64,000 bases of DNA, from positions 3,398,688 through 3,462,687 of the forward strand of contig NZ_CAJIMS010000001.1 of the NCBI RefSeq assembly GCF_905175375.1, in the 5' to 3' direction. This DNA comes from Chryseobacterium aquaeductus. GTDB taxonomy: Bacteria; Bacteroidota; Bacteroidia; Flavobacteriales; Weeksellaceae. The notes beneath the pieces are model-generated. The model was not told the origin of the DNA. It worked only from the letters and a program-made list of their open reading frames with translations, and made no database searches. Shown here in pieces: positions 46,387 through 55,571 of the stretch. The translations under genes and the position numbers were made by a program. Numbering within the stretch: the first letter of the stretch is position 1; each line of letters begins with the position of its first letter.

Positions 46387-48420
46387 ATGTCAAACAAAAA
46401 GATGATTACGGCGGCTTTGCCTTATGCGAACGGACCGGTTCATATTGGGCATTTGGCGGGAGTTTACATTCCTGCAGATGTTTATGCAAGATTTCAAAGA
46501 AGATCGGGAAAAGATGTTGCTTTTATCTGTGGATCAGATGAGCACGGAATTCCTATCACCATACGAGCTAAAAAAGAAGGAGTTACACCACAGAATATCG
46601 TCGATAAGTATCACGAAATCATCAAAAAATCTTTTTCAGATTTGGGAATTTCTTTTGATGAATACTCTAGAACGACTTCACAAAATCACCGTGAAACAAG
46701 TCAGGACTTCTTTAAGGTACTTTATGAAAAAGGGAAATTTACAGAAGAAGTTTCTGAGCAGTATTTTGACGAACAGGCGAATGAATTTTTAGCTGACAGA
46801 TATATCGTTGGAACCTGCCCAAATTGTGGTAACGAAAACGCTTATGGAGATCAGTGCGAAAAATGTGGAACTACCCTTTCTCCGTCAGAATTGATCAATC
46901 CAAAATCAATGTTGAGCGGAAATGTTCCTATTTTAAAAGGAACCAAAAACTGGTATTTACCATTAAATGAATATGAAGATTTCTTAAATGAATGGATTAT
47001 TGAAGGTCACAAAGACGACTGGAAAACCAATGTTTACGGACAAGTAAAATCGTGGTTAAATGATGGTTTAAAACCTCGTGCTATGACTAGAGACCTGAAC
47101 TGGGGAGTTCCTGTTCCTCTTCCCAATGCAGAAGGAAAAGTTTTGTATGTTTGGTTTGATGCACCTATCGGTTATATTTCTTTCACTAAAGAATGGGCAG
47201 CAAAAAACGGGAAAGACTGGAAAGATTACTGGCAAAGCGAAGAATCTGATTTGGTTCATTTTATAGGAAAAGATAATATCGTGTTCCATTGTATTATTTT
47301 CCCTGCGATGATGAAGGCTCACGGAAATTTCAAAATGCCGAAAAATGTTCCTGCTTTCGAATTTTTGAATCTTGAAAACGATAAAATTTCGACTTCAAGA
47401 AACTGGGCGGTTTGGGCACACGAATATGTGGAAGAATTTCCCGGACAGCAGGATGTTTTGCGTTACGCATTGCTTTCTTCAGCTCCTGAAACCAAGGATA
47501 ACAACTTTACATGGAAAGATTTCCAGACTAAGAATAATTCGGAATTAGTCGGAATTTTCGGGAACTTCATCAACAGAGTTGCGGTTTTAATTCATAAATA
47601 TTATGACGGAATTATTCCTGAAGGTAATGAAAATGCTGATGAACTCAACGAAATTACAAAGGCAGCAACAGAAGTTGAATCTTTTTTAGAAAACTACGAA
47701 TTCAGAAATGCTTTGACTTCAATGATGAATTTGGCAAGATTCGGAAATCAATATTTACAAATTGAAGAACCGTGGAAAACCATTAAAGACAATCCTGAGA
47801 AGGCAGCAAATTCACTTTTCATCGCTGCACAAATTGCAGTTGGTTTAGCACAAATTTGTGAACCGTTTTTACCTTTCAGTGCAGAAAAATTACAGAAGAT
47901 GTTTAATGTTTCACAATTAAACTGGAGCGACATTAAAAATAAAAAAATCTTAATTAAAACTGGTCACCAGATCAACGAATCTTCTCTTCTTTTTTCAAAA
48001 ATTGAAGATGATGTGATTGATTTTCAGATTCAGAAATTAGAAAATACAAAACAAAGCAACAAAAAAACAAACCCTAACGCCAACCCAATGAAAGACGAAA
48101 TACAGTTTGATGATTTTACAAAAATCGACTTGAGAACAGCAACGATTTTAACTGCTGAAAAAGTAAAAAAAGCAGATAAATTATTAAAACTGACTGTTGA
48201 CACAGGTGTTGACGTAAGAACTGTGGTTTCAGGGATTGCAGAAAGCTTTACTGCTGAAGAAGTGATCGGAAAACAGGTGATGATTTTATTAAATCTTGCT
48301 CCAAGAAAAATCAGAGGAATTGAATCTCAGGGAATGTTGCTATTAACGACAAAAGCTGACGGAAAATTGTCTTTTGTGACGCCGGATGAAACGGTAGAAA
48401 ATGGTATTGAGATAGGATAG
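46387..48420 (+). CDS. metG: Methionyl-tRNA synthetase
   Basis: The 677-residue class I synthetase shows the HIGH motif at residues 19-22 (VHIGHLAG). A zinc knuckle is formed by Cys144, Cys147, Cys157 and Cys160, and the KMSKS equivalent is KISTS at 333-337. The C-terminal 110 residues (from DEIQFDDFTKIDLRTA) are the EMAP-II-like tRNA-binding and dimerisation domain. It is transcribed alone, with a terminator behind it. Confidence 0.98.
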   Translation: MSNKKMITAALPYANGPVHIGHLAGVYIPADVYARFQRRSGKDVAFICGSDEHGIPITIRAKKEGVTPQNIVDKYHEIIKKSFSDLGISFDEYSRTTSQNHRETSQDFFKVLYEKGKFTEEVSEQYFDEQANEFLADRYIVGTCPNCGNENAYGDQCEKCGTTLSPSELINPKSMLSGNVPILKGTKNWYLPLNEYEDFLNEWIIEGHKDDWKTNVYGQVKSWLNDGLKPRAMTRDLNWGVPVPLPNAEGKVLYVWFDAPIGYISFTKEWAAKNGKDWKDYWQSEESDLVHFIGKDNIVFHCIIFPAMMKAHGNFKMPKNVPAFEFLNLENDKISTSRNWAVWAHEYVEEFPGQQDVLRYALLSSAPETKDNNFTWKDFQTKNNSELVGIFGNFINRVAVLIHKYYDGIIPEGNENADELNEITKAATEVESFLENYEFRNALTSMMNLARFGNQYLQIEEPWKTIKDNPEKAANSLFIAAQIAVGLAQICEPFLPFSAEKLQKMFNVSQLNWSDIKNKKILIKTGHQINESSLLFSKIEDDVIDFQIQKLENTKQSNKKTNPNANPMKDEIQFDDFTKIDLRTATILTAEKVKKADKLLKLTVDTGVDVRTVVSGIAESFTAEEVIGKQVMILLNLAPRKIRGIESQGMLLLTTKADGKLSFVTPDETVENGIEIG

Positions 48421-48442
48421 CCGTAATATTTTTATATAAACT

Positions 48443-48475
48443 AAAGACACATCGTTTGATGTGTCTTTTTATTTT
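48443..48475 (+). terminator. Intrinsic terminator after metG
   Basis: An 11-bp perfect stem AAAGACACATC / GATGTGTCTTT with a GTTT loop is followed by a T-rich tract. Confidence 0.88.
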
Positions 48476-48510
48476 TTAGTATTGTTTTCGGTATTTTTTA
48501 TTTTCACAAA

Positions 48511-48594
48511 GTTTGTCATTCCGCCGGAATATAGACTCATTTTGTAGAGATCAAATTGTAAAATTCTTGTTTAAATTCCTGCGGAATGACAAAC
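48511..48594. repeat. Palindromic intergenic repeat, family C
   Basis: GTTTGTCATTCCGCCGGAAT at 48511-48530 is inverted at 48575-48594 with one mismatch in 20 bases. The inner part shares TAGAGAT with the copy at 27468-27535. It lies between metG and the convergent methyltransferase gene. Confidence 0.8.
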
Positions 48595-48647
48595 TGAGCG
48601 GTCAAATATTGATGAGATTTCTTTGTCGCTTTACATTACAATGACGG

Positions 48648-49352
48648 TTATCTCTTTATTAATTTTGCCAAATAAGAATCATCCTCCTGAATCAGTTTTT
48701 CAATTTTAAAACCATTATTTTCCGCAGCATTTTTTAATGTATTAAAATCGAGATACAGCCATTTGATAGGATCTTCAGATTCATCTTTATAATGAACTAT
48801 ATAATCTAATTCGCCATAATATCCACCAGCCGGAATCAAAACTCCTCCATCCTCATCTTGATCAAACATATATAGAATGTCTGTGCTGTCGATTAGGATT
48901 TGTCCGTTTTTATTTAGTAAAGAATAAAGTTTTTTGAAGTAAATATCAATCACATTCAGGCTTTGGAAAATTCCTGTCCCATTCATTAACAGAAGAATTG
49001 TATCAAAAGTTTCGCCCGAAAATTCAAGCATATTTTTGTCAACTGCTTTCTGAATTCCTCTCAGTTGGCAAACTTCAATCGATTTTGAGGAAAAATCTAA
49101 AGCGGTAACATCTAAATTTCTTTCATTCTGAAGATACAACGAATGCGAACCCGCTCCTGCTCCGATGTCGAGAACTTTTCCGTGAGATAATTTTAAAGCT
49201 TTTTGTTCGATTTTATTCATCTCTTCAAAATCTCTGAAAAGATAGTCTACCGGAAGCTCATCGAGTTCGGAAATTGAAGTTTCAGTCTGCAAATCTTCTG
49301 TATTTCCGTTGTGAAAATAATCCCATATTGCGCGTCCCATTAAGTCTTTCAT
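48648..49352 (-). CDS. Class I SAM-dependent methyltransferase
   Basis: The 234-residue protein has the Rossmann-type SAM-binding motif VLDIGAGAGSHSLYL, the acidic motif II VTALDFSS, and GQILIDSTD for motif III. The N-terminal MKDLMGRAIWDYF precedes the fold. The substrate cannot be told. The frame extends to a TTG at 49373, but ATG at 49352 is the likely start. It is a single gene on the minus strand, read toward a palindromic repeat. Confidence 0.88.
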   Translation of the reverse strand: MKDLMGRAIWDYFHNGNTEDLQTETSISELDELPVDYLFRDFEEMNKIEQKALKLSHGKVLDIGAGAGSHSLYLQNERNLDVTALDFSSKSIEVCQLRGIQKAVDKNMLEFSGETFDTILLLMNGTGIFQSLNVIDIYFKKLYSLLNKNGQILIDSTDILYMFDQDEDGGVLIPAGGYYGELDYIVHYKDESEDPIKWLYLDFNTLKNAAENNGFKIEKLIQEDDSYLAKLIKR

Positions 49353-49445
49353 GCTGAATTTTATTGAGGGCAAAGATAAGGTTTTAGGAATTTACAAATA
49401 GATTTCCTTTATATTTAATTCTAAAATCAAAACTATTTAAATACG

Positions 49446-49475
49446 TTTCAATGGCTCGAAATGTTTGTATCTTTG
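49446..49475 (+). promoter_or_regulatory. Candidate promoter of the orphan gene at 49495
   Basis: TTTC (one mismatch from TTTG) is followed after 18 bases by TATCTTTG, a perfect -7 element. It ends 19 bases before the ATG. Confidence 0.55.
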
Positions 49476-49494
49476 AATTTAAACTTTTAGAATA

Positions 49495-50151
49495 ATGAAT
49501 CTTCAAAAAGAAATAATTGAAACAATAAAAAGTGATAATTTCATTGAACTAATAAGCGAAGTTGGGGATATTACTTTCGAAAATTTTCTTGAAAATGATT
49601 CTTTTAAAGATATTCCTATTTTAGGATTTTTAATTAAAGGGAAAAATATAATTAATGAGATTCAAGATAAATTATTTGCAAAAAAAATTCTCTCATTTTT
49701 AAAACAATTGGAAGGTACGTCAAACCAATCAAGATCAAAACAAATTGATATGATTGAACATGATCCCGAGTACAAAATCAAAGTTGGAGAGAAATTACTT
49801 TATTTATTAAATGATGCGGAAGATTATGAAAAATCAGAATATATTGGTAAATTATTTAAATCATTTCTCGAAGAAAAAATTGAATACAATGATTTTTTAA
49901 GGTGTGTTAATAGTATTAATAGAATAAGCATTGTGGATTTTAAAGACTTTTTAAAAAGAGGAATGATTAGAAGCGATAGGAGTACAGATTCTTATCTTAA
50001 TTCTGGACTTATTACATTTGAATTTACAAAACCACAATACATTAGAGGGACTCATATAAACGGTGATTATGGAATTGAATTTAAAACATCTAAAATTGGC
50101 ACTTTAATTTTGACGTGTTTGAGAGATGGTGATATTTATTTTAGTTATTAA
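49495..50151 (+). CDS. Orphan AT-rich protein of unknown function
   Basis: I do not recognise this 218-residue protein with confidence. It is soluble apart from a moderately hydrophobic stretch (DIPILGFLIKGKNII, about residues 38-52). It is largely helical and charged, with DMIEHDPEYKIKVGEKLLYLL and then LIGK-like helices, and a C-terminal part more likely beta. Its DNA is clearly more A+T-rich than that of metG and the following vWA gene, it has its own promoter, and it stands alone. These points fit a horizontally acquired accessory gene, possibly defence-related, but nothing visible proves a function. Confidence 0.65.
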   Translation: MNLQKEIIETIKSDNFIELISEVGDITFENFLENDSFKDIPILGFLIKGKNIINEIQDKLFAKKILSFLKQLEGTSNQSRSKQIDMIEHDPEYKIKVGEKLLYLLNDAEDYEKSEYIGKLFKSFLEEKIEYNDFLRCVNSINRISIVDFKDFLKRGMIRSDRSTDSYLNSGLITFEFTKPQYIRGTHINGDYGIEFKTSKIGTLILTCLRDGDIYFSY

Positions 50152-50281
50152 TAATCGCTAAATGTCTCAGCCAACGAATATCAATTTACAAATCACCATC
50201 ATCCACATTTTCTATTTTTAAAACCACTCTTGTCCTACAAAATTTCCCTAACTTGTCTTTTCTAAAAACGAGATTCTTCTC

Positions 50282-51424
50282 ATGACAGATAAACAATTTA
50301 ATTTTCAACAGGGATTTACATTCAGCAAACACGTTCCGGAAGAAATATCGCATTTCAACAGGGTTTTTGATGTGTTCAAAGACTTGCTGACTCACACTTC
50401 AGGCGATATTGAAGAAGCTTTTGAGTGGCTCGATATGCTCGATAAAGAATACGATATTTTCACCGACGAATATACGCTTGAAGATTTTGAAGAAGACCTT
50501 AGAAAGCGAGGCTATATCAAAAAAGAAGACGATTCCGAAGACGGAAATACAGGAGCCGGAAAAGGCAAAAATATTCTGACCGCCAAACTGGAAGCAGCTC
50601 TGCGTGAATATGCTTTAGACCAGATTTTCGGTAAGCTTAAAAAAAGCGGCATTGGAAATCACAGAACCAACAAATCCGGAGTCGGTGACGAGCGTGATGG
50701 TGATAACAGAAATTTCCAGTACGGCGACGATTTATCAACCGTCAATATGACCGAAAGTCTGAAAAATGCCCAAATTAACAATGGAATTGCAGATCTTCGA
50801 ATGACAGAAGACGACCTCATTGTTGAAGAAACCAAACATAAAGCTCAGATGAGCACGGTTTTGATGATCGACATTAGTCACTCGATGATTTTGTACGGTG
50901 AAGACCGAATCACTCCTGCCAAAAAAGTGGCAATGGCATTGGTAGAACTCATCAAAAGAAAGTATCCAAAAGATTCCATCGACATTATCGTATTCGGAAA
51001 CGAAGCATGGCCGATTAAAATCAAAGATCTTCCCTATTTGCAGGTTGGTCCCTATCACACAAACACCGTTGCTGGACTGGAATTGGCGATGGATATTCTC
51101 CGTAGAAAAAGAAACACTAACAAACAGATTTTCATGATCACCGATGGAAAACCGAGCTGTCTGAAACTGCCTAATGGTGAATATTATATGAACAGTGTCG
51201 GACTCGACCAAAGAATCGTAACCGAATGTTTGAATAAAGCTGCTCAGGCAAGGAAACTCAAAATCCCAATCACCACTTTTATGATTGCTCAAGATCCTTA
51301 TCTTCGTCAGTTCGTGAATGCTTTTACAGCTCAAAACAAAGGAAAAGCTTTTCTGACAGGACTTTCAGGTTTAGGACAAATGATTTTTGAGGATTACGAG
51401 AAGAACAGAATTAAAAGAATTTAG
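50282..51424 (+). CDS. vWA-domain protein paired with a MoxR-like ATPase
   Basis: The 380-residue protein has an acidic helical N-terminal half and a C-terminal von Willebrand factor A domain. The metal site DxSxS is visible as Asp197, Ser199 and Ser201 in MIDISHSM, with a later Asp in MITDGKPS and a Thr in HTNTVAGL. Such proteins act with an AAA+ ATPase as chelatase-like or protein-remodelling machines. The AAA+ partner gene starts 200 bp downstream on the same strand. No signal peptide is present, so it should be cytoplasmic. Confidence 0.85.
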   Translation: MTDKQFNFQQGFTFSKHVPEEISHFNRVFDVFKDLLTHTSGDIEEAFEWLDMLDKEYDIFTDEYTLEDFEEDLRKRGYIKKEDDSEDGNTGAGKGKNILTAKLEAALREYALDQIFGKLKKSGIGNHRTNKSGVGDERDGDNRNFQYGDDLSTVNMTESLKNAQINNGIADLRMTEDDLIVEETKHKAQMSTVLMIDISHSMILYGEDRITPAKKVAMALVELIKRKYPKDSIDIIVFGNEAWPIKIKDLPYLQVGPYHTNTVAGLELAMDILRRKRNTNKQIFMITDGKPSCLKLPNGEYYMNSVGLDQRIVTECLNKAAQARKLKIPITTFMIAQDPYLRQFVNAFTAQNKGKAFLTGLSGLGQMIFEDYEKNRIKRI

Positions 51425-51623
51425 ATGAGCAAAGAGACAGATGTTTAAAGATAATAATAAAATTCTCTAACAAATTTACAATTATCTCATTACGATCTTT
51501 GTTGAGTGGAACGCCTTTGCGAACAAAAAATAAAACAGTTAGTAGTAAAAAAAATATTTGCGGAGTTTGCGTTAAAAACATTTTACTCAAGAGCACTTCA
51601 ATTAAAAATCATCATTAAAACAA

Positions 51624-53078
51624 ATGAAAAACGATACAACATTTAAAGAATTAAAACAATCAGGATATACCGATAAAACCATCAATCAGGAAATTCAGGC
51701 GAATTTAATTTCGAAAATCAAAGCAAAAGAACCTGTATTTGAAGGACTTTGGGGTTATGAAGATTCTGTGGTTCCGCAACTGAAAAAAGCAATTTTAGCG
51801 GGGCATCATATCAATTTATTAGGTTTACGCGGGCAAGCAAAAACCCGAATCGCAAGAAGCATGGTGAATCTTTTGGACGAGTACATGCCGATTGTAAAAG
51901 GTTCTGAAATCAATGACAGTCCGTTTCAGCCGATTTCAAAATTTGCAAGAGATCTTGTTGCAGAATTCGGTGATGAAACTCCGATTTCCTGGGTTCATCG
52001 TTCGAATCGTTTCTTTGAAAAATTGGCAACTCCCGATGTGAATGTTGCCGATCTAATTGGTGACATCGATCCGATAAAAGCTGCAACTTTAAAACTTCCT
52101 TACTCTGACGAACGTGTTTTGCATTACGGAATGATTCCGAGAGCGAACCGTTCAATATTTGTATTAAACGAATTGCCCGATTTACAGGCGAGAATTCAGG
52201 TTTCTCTGTTTAATATTTTGCAAGAAGGTGATATTCAGATTCGTGGATTTCAGTTGAGAATGCCTTTGGATATTCAGTTTGTATTTACGGCAAATCCTGA
52301 AGATTACACCAATCGTGGAAGCATTGTAACTCCTCTGAAAGACAGAATCGGGTCTCAGATTTTCACACATTATCCAAAGACAATTGCTTTAGCAAAACAG
52401 ATTACAGAGCAGGAAGCTCAGGTTTCAGCAGAAGATAAAGCACAGATTCAAATTCCTGATTTGGCTAAAAATCTTTTGGAAGAAGTTGCTTTTGCAGCTC
52501 GTGACAGCGAATATGTAGATGCAAAAAGTGGCGTCAGTGCGAGGCTGACCATCAGTGCAATGGAAAACCTTGTTGCTGCTGCGAAATTACGTTTAATAGA
52601 AACAAACGCGCAAAAAACAAGTGTTCGATTACTAGATTTTATGTCGATCATTCCATCGATCACCGGGAAAATTGAATTGGTGTATGAAGGCGAACAGGAA
52701 GGCGCAGATTATGTGGCGAAAATATTAATCGATAAAGCAGTAATGATTCAGTTTGAAAGTATTTTCCCACGCATTTCAAAACTGGAAAAAGAAGGTATCA
52801 AAACTCCTTACACTGATTTGATTAAATGGTTTAATAAAAATCATTTAGAGCTTAACTATACCGATACAGACGAAGAATTTTACAGCAAACTCAACAGTAT
52901 AACTCCCCTGAAAACAGTTATAGAAGAAAATGCTTCAGAGCTGAGCACAGAAGACAAAAACTTCTGCAAAGAATTGGTTTTATGGGCTTTGACGATCAGC
53001 AAGAAATTAGATAAATCTGAGAATTCTAACGCTTATACTTTTGATTCTGCGGATATTGGACAGTATTTGAGGAATTAA
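51624..53078 (+). CDS. MoxR/magnesium-chelatase-like AAA+ ATPase
   Basis: The 484-residue AAA+ protein has a variant Walker A GLRGQAKTR (67-75, Lys73) in which the usual Gly before Lys is Ala. It has Walker B-like FVLNELPD and the pre-sensor insertion with QFVFTANPEDYTNRG (sensor 1 Asn). It resembles magnesium chelatase subunit I-like and sigma-54-interacting proteins of Bacteroidota that pair with a vWA protein, here the gene just upstream. It is unlikely to insert magnesium into porphyrin, because no chelatase subunit H or other tetrapyrrole genes are nearby. Confidence 0.85.
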   Translation: MKNDTTFKELKQSGYTDKTINQEIQANLISKIKAKEPVFEGLWGYEDSVVPQLKKAILAGHHINLLGLRGQAKTRIARSMVNLLDEYMPIVKGSEINDSPFQPISKFARDLVAEFGDETPISWVHRSNRFFEKLATPDVNVADLIGDIDPIKAATLKLPYSDERVLHYGMIPRANRSIFVLNELPDLQARIQVSLFNILQEGDIQIRGFQLRMPLDIQFVFTANPEDYTNRGSIVTPLKDRIGSQIFTHYPKTIALAKQITEQEAQVSAEDKAQIQIPDLAKNLLEEVAFAARDSEYVDAKSGVSARLTISAMENLVAAAKLRLIETNAQKTSVRLLDFMSIIPSITGKIELVYEGEQEGADYVAKILIDKAVMIQFESIFPRISKLEKEGIKTPYTDLIKWFNKNHLELNYTDTDEEFYSKLNSITPLKTVIEENASELSTEDKNFCKELVLWALTISKKLDKSENSNAYTFDSADIGQYLRN

Positions 53079-53094
53079 AAATTAAATATATTAT

Positions 53095-53131
53095 AGCCTA
53101 ACAAGTTTTAAAAATTTGTTAGGCTTATTTT
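53095..53131. terminator. Bidirectional terminator between convergent genes
   Basis: AGCCTAACAA / TTGTTAGGCT forms a 10-bp stem with an A/T-rich loop and T-rich flank. It lies between the AAA+ gene and the DUF2891 gene. Confidence 0.8.
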
Positions 53132-53136
53132 TTAAC

Positions 53137-54201
53137 CTATTCTTCCAAGGCAAATACCGCAAAACTCGCCAACCAGTGATCACCACCATAATTTCCTTGG
53201 AATAATAATGGAAGTCCGTTGTTTAAAAAGATAGTTGCGGTTTTCTCAAATTCCTTTTTCAGAGGATGATTATCGGGAAGTGACTTTGCAATTCCCTTCA
53301 TACACCATGCTTTTGAGAAAGATAAACCGACCAAATGTACAGTCTGATAATCACTCAAATCACTTACAACAGGAATTTTCTCAATATTTTCAAGACTTCT
53401 TTTTTCGTAGAAATTGTCAAGCCACTTTACAAATTCCTTTTGAGGAAGAACTCTTCTCATTAAATCTGCAATTTCAAGACTTGGCGAGAAAAAATCTGAA
53501 CCGTCCGGTTCTAGATAGGCAGGCGTTTTTTTATTATTTAAATAGAAATACTTTGCTTTTTCAGTCAATTGACTTTCAAAATCTTTATCCTTTGCAGCTT
53601 TTGCCCAATCTAAGGCAAAAACCATTGCGAATGCTGTATTAGGATGAACTCCTGTTCGGTTTGGATACGTTTGTTTTGGTAAATAGGCTTTCCATGAAGC
53701 AAGAATTTTATCTGTTAAAGGTTTTAAATTCTCGTGCCAGATTTTTGCTTTTGGATGATTCCAGGTCATTAACTCTTTGTCTAATTTCAGTAACCAAGCC
53801 CAACCATACGTTCGTTCAAAAGTTGTAGTCAACTGATAATTGGTAAAGTAATCTGCTTCGGTCTGTAGATTTTCTTTCTTAAAAGAATGGTCTAAGATAT
53901 TTTCGATGTCTTTAGCAACGGATAAATTTGGTTTTGTTTTTAGCAGACGAACCAACATCCAATGTCCGTGAACTGAAGAATGCCAGTCGAAACAACCGTA
54001 AAAACTTGGGTGCAGATCTTTTGGACTCAAAGAAACTTCGTTCACATTATTGATGATATGCGCTGTTTTATTGGGATATTCCTGATTGATGCAATGCAAA
54101 GGTTTTTTTGATAATTTGACCGCCATTTCATCAGTCAGCTTTTGAGATTCCTGAGCATATATCAACGACGAAAATAAAAGTGCTAAGAGACATTTTTTCA
54201 T
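53137..54201 (-). CDS. Exported DUF2891-family protein
   Basis: This 354-residue protein has a signal peptide (to about LIYAQ) and matches the DUF2891 family, for example in HPSFYGCFDWHSSVHGHW, TFERTYGWAWLLKL and RTGVHPNTAFAM. The helical layout with many conserved Trp, His and Tyr resembles alpha/alpha-barrel glycosidase-like folds, but no catalytic function is established for the family as far as I know. It is a single gene, facing the AAA+ gene across a terminator. Confidence 0.85.
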   Translation of the reverse strand: MKKCLLALLFSSLIYAQESQKLTDEMAVKLSKKPLHCINQEYPNKTAHIINNVNEVSLSPKDLHPSFYGCFDWHSSVHGHWMLVRLLKTKPNLSVAKDIENILDHSFKKENLQTEADYFTNYQLTTTFERTYGWAWLLKLDKELMTWNHPKAKIWHENLKPLTDKILASWKAYLPKQTYPNRTGVHPNTAFAMVFALDWAKAAKDKDFESQLTEKAKYFYLNNKKTPAYLEPDGSDFFSPSLEIADLMRRVLPQKEFVKWLDNFYEKRSLENIEKIPVVSDLSDYQTVHLVGLSFSKAWCMKGIAKSLPDNHPLKKEFEKTATIFLNNGLPLLFQGNYGGDHWLASFAVFALEE

Positions 54202-54249
54202 TTCATAAAAATAATGAATAATTTTAAAATAATAATTTACAGATGATCA

Positions 54250-54287
54250 CAAAAAAAATCCGAATGCTAAAAACATTCGGATTTTTG
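54250..54287 (-). terminator. Intrinsic terminator of the eRF1-like gene
   Basis: AAAAATCCGAATG / CATTCGGATTTTT forms a 13-bp stem with a seven-base loop. A T-rich tract follows on the minus strand. It lies behind the stop codon at 54305. Confidence 0.88.
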
Positions 54288-54304
54288 TTTGTTTAAAAAT
54301 CTAA

Positions 54305-54682
54305 CTAAGCGTTAAAATGCGACTTTACTGTCTCTAAAACCTGCTCGTCAGACATTTGCTGAGATGTTTCTAATGTAATTTTCAAATCTTTAAACTGTGC
54401 AGTATCGTGAAGATAATGTTTTAGCTCTTCCTGAATTGTTCCGGGACCTGTAATCAATACTTCCTGAGAATTTGTAAGAAGGTGTTCCACTTCCTTAAAA
54501 AACTTAATTTTATTCGTTTGTTCTGCATTGTTTCCGGCATTTTCGCTCGAATTACCGTGCTGAATTACTGCTTTTACGGGGCTGCAAAGAAAAAATTTGA
54601 ATGCATTTTGAGCATCATGATTTTTTACAACTACTGCTTTGTGAGAGTCGATCCAAAGACCTGCTAATTTTTTGTCAGACAT
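54305..54682 (-). CDS. eRF1 domain-3-like small protein
   Basis: The 125-residue cytoplasmic protein resembles the third domain of archaeal-eukaryotic release factor eRF1/Pelota. VLITGPGTIQEELKHYL (about 75-91) is the characteristic strand-turn-helix, and the N-terminal GLWIDSHKAVVV is similar to that of bacterial eRF1-domain (baeRF-type) proteins. The domains that decode stop codons or hydrolyse peptidyl-tRNA are absent, so it is not a release factor in itself. A role in ribosome stress or rescue is conceivable but not shown. It is a single gene with its own terminator. Confidence 0.6.
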   Translation of the reverse strand: MSDKKLAGLWIDSHKAVVVKNHDAQNAFKFFLCSPVKAVIQHGNSSENAGNNAEQTNKIKFFKEVEHLLTNSQEVLITGPGTIQEELKHYLHDTAQFKDLKITLETSQQMSDEQVLETVKSHFNA

Positions 54683-54846
54683 ATTATATTTTTTTAATGT
54701 TATAATAAGGTATAGACAATAATGATGCTAGGATTAGTTAAGAGGTGTTAAATTATTACTGACTGCAAAATTATATTTTTGTGTATGAGAAACCATTAAT
54801 TTAAATACCTACAATAAGATTTTCGTTTCAGATTTACTGAGTAAAA

Positions 54847-55545
54847 CTATTTTCCAATTACAAACACCGCCGGAATTTTATGTAGTTCAGGTTTTTGTTT
54901 TTGCCAATCTTTGATGCTTAAAGTTTTGATAAATTCATGATCAGCATCGTTGATATTTGCAGCAATACAAAGTTTGGTGTTTGGTGAAAGAAATTTACAC
55001 AAATCATCAAAAAGCACATTGTTTCTGTACGGAGTTTCCATAAAAATTTGTGTGTAACCTGTTTTTTGGAGTTCGCTTTCCAGCAATTGAATTTGTTTTT
55101 TCTTTTCTCCTTTTTCGATGGGAAGATAACCATTAAAGGTAAATTCCTGACCGTTGAATCCACTGGAAATCAAAGCTAAAATAATTGATGAAGGTCCCGA
55201 AATTGGGATTACTCTTATTTTTTTTTCGTGACACCATTTTACAATAAGATTTCCGGGATCGGCAATACATGGAAGTCCCGCTTCTGAAAGCAATCCGAAA
55301 TCCTGACCATTGAGCATTCTGTCTTGTGCCTCTTTTACGTCTGCACTTTCGGTATATTTATCTAACAGAAATAGCTTTAATTCTGACTGTTTTTTTTCAG
55401 GAGCAAAAAATTTAATGACTTTTCTTGCTGTTTTTTCATTTTCAACAAAAAAATAATCTGTCTGCATGATGTATTCTTTAATCACCGGCGAAAAATGAGT
55501 CACTGGAGTATTTTCAGAAAGATAGGCAGGAAGTAAAAAAAGCAT
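54847..55545 (-). CDS. RsmI-like tetrapyrrole-methylase-fold SAM methyltransferase
   Basis: The 232-residue protein belongs to the TP_methylase fold and resembles the RsmI 16S rRNA methyltransferase family. Similar elements are LLSEAGLPCIADPGN, VIPISGPSSIILALISSG, FTFNGYLP and METPYRN. It lacks the usual N-terminal GTLYIVATPIGNLxD motif of RsmI, having MLFLLPAYLSENTPV instead, so it is a divergent branch and the target is uncertain. The gene follows a phosphatase gene by 26 bp on the same strand. Confidence 0.8.
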   Translation of the reverse strand: MLFLLPAYLSENTPVTHFSPVIKEYIMQTDYFFVENEKTARKVIKFFAPEKKQSELKLFLLDKYTESADVKEAQDRMLNGQDFGLLSEAGLPCIADPGNLIVKWCHEKKIRVIPISGPSSIILALISSGFNGQEFTFNGYLPIEKGEKKKQIQLLESELQKTGYTQIFMETPYRNNVLFDDLCKFLSPNTKLCIAANINDADHEFIKTLSIKDWQKQKPELHKIPAVFVIGK

Positions 55546-55571
55546 TTTTGTAAGATATAAAGATTAAAAAA

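Noticed and set aside
50735..51334. Long minus-strand reading frame opposite the vWA gene
   Set aside because: The opposite strand encodes a complete vWA domain with intact metal site. The antisense protein has no recognisable features.
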